A stretch of DNA of 7,813 nucleotides from Nitrosomonadaceae bacterium (GTDB lineage: Bacteria > Pseudomonadota > Gammaproteobacteria > Burkholderiales > Nitrosomonadaceae), in contig JAHELA010000018.1 in the NCBI GenBank assembly GCA_024644425.1, positions 1 through 7,813 of the forward strand, in the 5' to 3' direction. The position numbers were made by a program, and so were the translations under genes. The notes beneath the pieces are model-generated. The model was not told the origin of the DNA. It ran no database searches and was given only the letters and a program-made list of their open reading frames with translations. Positions 6,338-7,813 of the stretch are shown in pieces (within the stretch, counting starts at the first letter, position 1; each line of letters starts with the position of its first letter).

Positions 6338-7275
6338 AGAAAAATACGTCTAATGAAATCGCGGTTGTATTTGGTGCTAGCGGTTTTCTTGGTAGCCATG
6401 TAGTAGAGGCACTCTCCGCTGAAGGTTATCGAGTACGCTTATTCGATCGCTCCCCATCCCCTTACCACCAGCATGATCAAGAAATGATCATTGGTGACAT
6501 TATGAATCTTGAAGAAGTAACAAAGGCGACACAGGATGCTGCTGTTGTTTACAATTTTGCCGCAATTGCCGACATTGATGAAGCCCATGAGAAACCACTA
6601 GCAACTGCAGCAGTTAATATTATCGGCAACATGAATGTACTAGAAGCTGCTCGGCTTGCCGGTGCGCGCCGTTTCATTTTTGCAAGCAGCGTATATGTAT
6701 ACTCCGAATCTGGTTCTTTTTACCGTGCAAGTAAGCAAGCAGCAGAGCGCTTTATCGAAACTTATCACGAGCGCTACGGATTAAACTATAGCATTCTACG
6801 TTACGGCTCTCTTTATGGTAGGCGTACAGATACTCGAAATGGGATCTACCGGATGCTACATGAAGCAGTAGAGAAGCATTCGATCACCTACAAAGGGAGT
6901 GGCGAGGCTATTCGTGAATATATTCATGTTGAGGATGCTGCACGTATGAGCGTGCAAATACTTGCGCCAGAGTTTGCTAATCGCCATCTGATCCTTACAG
7001 GACAAGAAAGAATGCGCATCAAAGATGTTATGACAATGATTTCGGAAATTATGCCGTGGCCAGTAGAACTACATTTTGATGAGGCTAATACGGTGCATCA
7101 CTATGAGGTTACCCCTTATGCATTTCAACCACGTATTGGTCGAAAATTAGTGCTCAACGAACATGTTGATCTAGGTCAAGGCTTGCTGGATTGCCTTAGG
7201 GAAATTCACAAAGAACTCCATCACTCCGACATTAACGATGATGCCACTCCAGCAGCGTCTGACAACAAAGCATGA
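6334..7275 (+). CDS. NAD-dependent epimerase/dehydratase (extended SDR)
   Basis: This 313-residue protein has an N-terminal Rossmann fold with VVFGASGFLGSH (11-22), containing GxxGxxG. D38 ends strand two, the position that selects NAD(H), and GDIMNLEE (54-61) carries the adenine-contacting D55. YNFAAIAD (73-80) replaces the usual HLAA strand. FASSVYVY (116-123) supplies the catalytic serine (S118/S119), and Y130-x-x-x-K134 the catalytic pair. RYGSLYGRR (156-164) and REYIHVEDAA (194-203) are typical of nucleotide-sugar epimerases and dehydratases. The segment between serine and tyrosine is only about eleven residues, whereas GalE-type proteins have about twenty-five, so a substrate-facing loop seems to be lost. 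The last 20 residues are charged and look disordered. It starts by ATGA overlap with no clear ribosome binding site, and its stop overlaps the HAD gene the same way. It probably epimerises or oxidises the sugar part of the operon's product, possibly without a nucleotide handle. Confidence 0.9.
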   Translation: MKKNTSNEIAVVFGASGFLGSHVVEALSAEGYRVRLFDRSPSPYHQHDQEMIIGDIMNLEEVTKATQDAAVVYNFAAIADIDEAHEKPLATAAVNIIGNMNVLEAARLAGARRFIFASSVYVYSESGSFYRASKQAAERFIETYHERYGLNYSILRYGSLYGRRTDTRNGIYRMLHEAVEKHSITYKGSGEAIREYIHVEDAARMSVQILAPEFANRHLILTGQERMRIKDVMTMISEIMPWPVELHFDEANTVHHYEVTPYAFQPRIGRKLVLNEHVDLGQGLLDCLREIHKELHHSDINDDATPAASDNKA

Positions 7276-7813
7276 AGGCATCAGATTGGCAGGCAATCAT
7301 CTTTGACTTTGATGGAGTATTGGTCGAATCAGTAGATATTAAAACTCAAGCCTTTGCTGATCTTTATCAAAGCTATGGTGAAAAAATAGTAAATAACGTA
7401 GTACGGTATCACCGTATGAACGGCGGTCTGTCACGCTACCACAAATTTCGGTATTTCCAACAACATTTTTTGAAAATGCCACCACTAACGCAAGACGAAG
7501 AACAAGAACTTGATAGACGCTTTTCTAAACTGGTGGTTGAAGCTGTAGTTGCAAGCAAACCAGTACCTGGGGCCAACAAATTAATCCATGAAACAGCCAC
7601 AAGAATACCCCTATTTATCGCTTCTGGTACACCTGAAGCAGAACTAAATATTATCGTTGCTAGTCGAGGGATGGAGTCTTATTTCACCGAAGTACGTGGT
7701 TCGCCAAAATCCAAAAAGACACTGATTGCAGAAATTCTATCTTCCCATAGCCTAACACCTACACGCGTGCTTATGATTGGTGATGCGCTCATTGATTACC
7801 AAAGTGCGCAGGC
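7272..7813 (+). CDS. HAD-superfamily phosphatase with cap domain, cut by the right edge
   Basis: The frame opens at an ATG that overlaps the SDR stop by 4 bp and stays open to the window end (180 codons plus two bases). The four HAD motifs are visible. FDFDGVLVES (11-20) has nucleophile D12 and acid/base D14. FIASGT (115-120) has S118. A lysine in GSPKSKK (143-149) is motif III, and MIGDALIDY (168-176) has the metal ligands D171 and D175. The stretch of about 75 residues between motif I and residue 97 is rich in helix formers, the place of a C1 cap, as in phosphoglycolate phosphatase and beta-phosphoglucomutase. It is therefore not KdsC, the Kdo-8-phosphate phosphatase, which has no cap. Missing C-terminal residues are probably about 40-50. 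In context it would remove phosphate from a sugar-acid intermediate. No ribosome binding site is seen, so translation likely depends on coupling to the SDR gene. Confidence 0.9.
   Translation, partial: MKASDWQAIIFDFDGVLVESVDIKTQAFADLYQSYGEKIVNNVVRYHRMNGGLSRYHKFRYFQQHFLKMPPLTQDEEQELDRRFSKLVVEAVVASKPVPGANKLIHETATRIPLFIASGTPEAELNIIVASRGMESYFTEVRGSPKSKKTLIAEILSSHSLTPTRVLMIGDALIDYQSAQ

Noticed and set aside
1..7813. Mobile elements, CRISPR arrays, tRNA or other structural RNA genes
   Set aside because: No transposase-like frame, terminal repeats, direct-repeat/spacer pattern or tRNA-like cloverleaf was seen on either strand.

Overview
The window looks like part of a surface-polysaccharide (capsule, O-antigen or exopolysaccharide) locus of a Gram-negative bacterium, most likely a proteobacterium. 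The reasons are a KdsB-like CMP-sugar synthetase, two glycosyltransferase-type genes and an AlgI-type O-acyltransferase. Base composition is moderately AT-rich, judged by eye and not computed. I cannot name the genus. I see no tRNA, rRNA, CRISPR array, insertion sequence or plasmid origin.

Left part (1-3571), all on the minus strand, read from right to left: a GT-B-fold transferase of the CDP-glycerol/capsule-transferase type (3571-2294), a family-2 GT-A glycosyltransferase (2203-1139), and an AlgI-like MBOAT O-acetyltransferase (1025 to beyond the left edge). These look like assembly and decoration genes. Position 3572-3841 is a 270-bp divergent intergenic region. It holds a perfect TATAAT box for the rightward genes and an ops-like motif of uncertain meaning.

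Right part (3842 to beyond the right edge), all on the plus strand: a compact five-gene operon. It encodes a KdsB-family cytidylyltransferase (3842-4591), an HpcH/HpaI class II pyruvate aldolase (4644-5405), a D-isomer-specific 2-hydroxyacid dehydrogenase (5402-6337), an extended SDR epimerase/dehydratase (6334-7275), and a HAD phosphatase with a cap domain, cut by the window edge (7272-7813). The last four genes are joined by three successive 4-bp ATGA overlaps, which points to translational coupling and one shared job.

The most interesting reading is that this operon makes an unusual CMP-activated 2-ulosonic acid. In that scheme an aldolase builds the keto-acid from pyruvate or hydroxypyruvate plus an aldehyde, in place of the PEP-dependent KdsA synthase. 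The dehydrogenase, SDR and HAD phosphatase supply or tailor the substrate, the KdsB-like enzyme loads it onto CMP, and a neighbouring minus-strand transferase may add it to a glycan. The enzyme families are well supported by motifs; the pathway order and product are inference.
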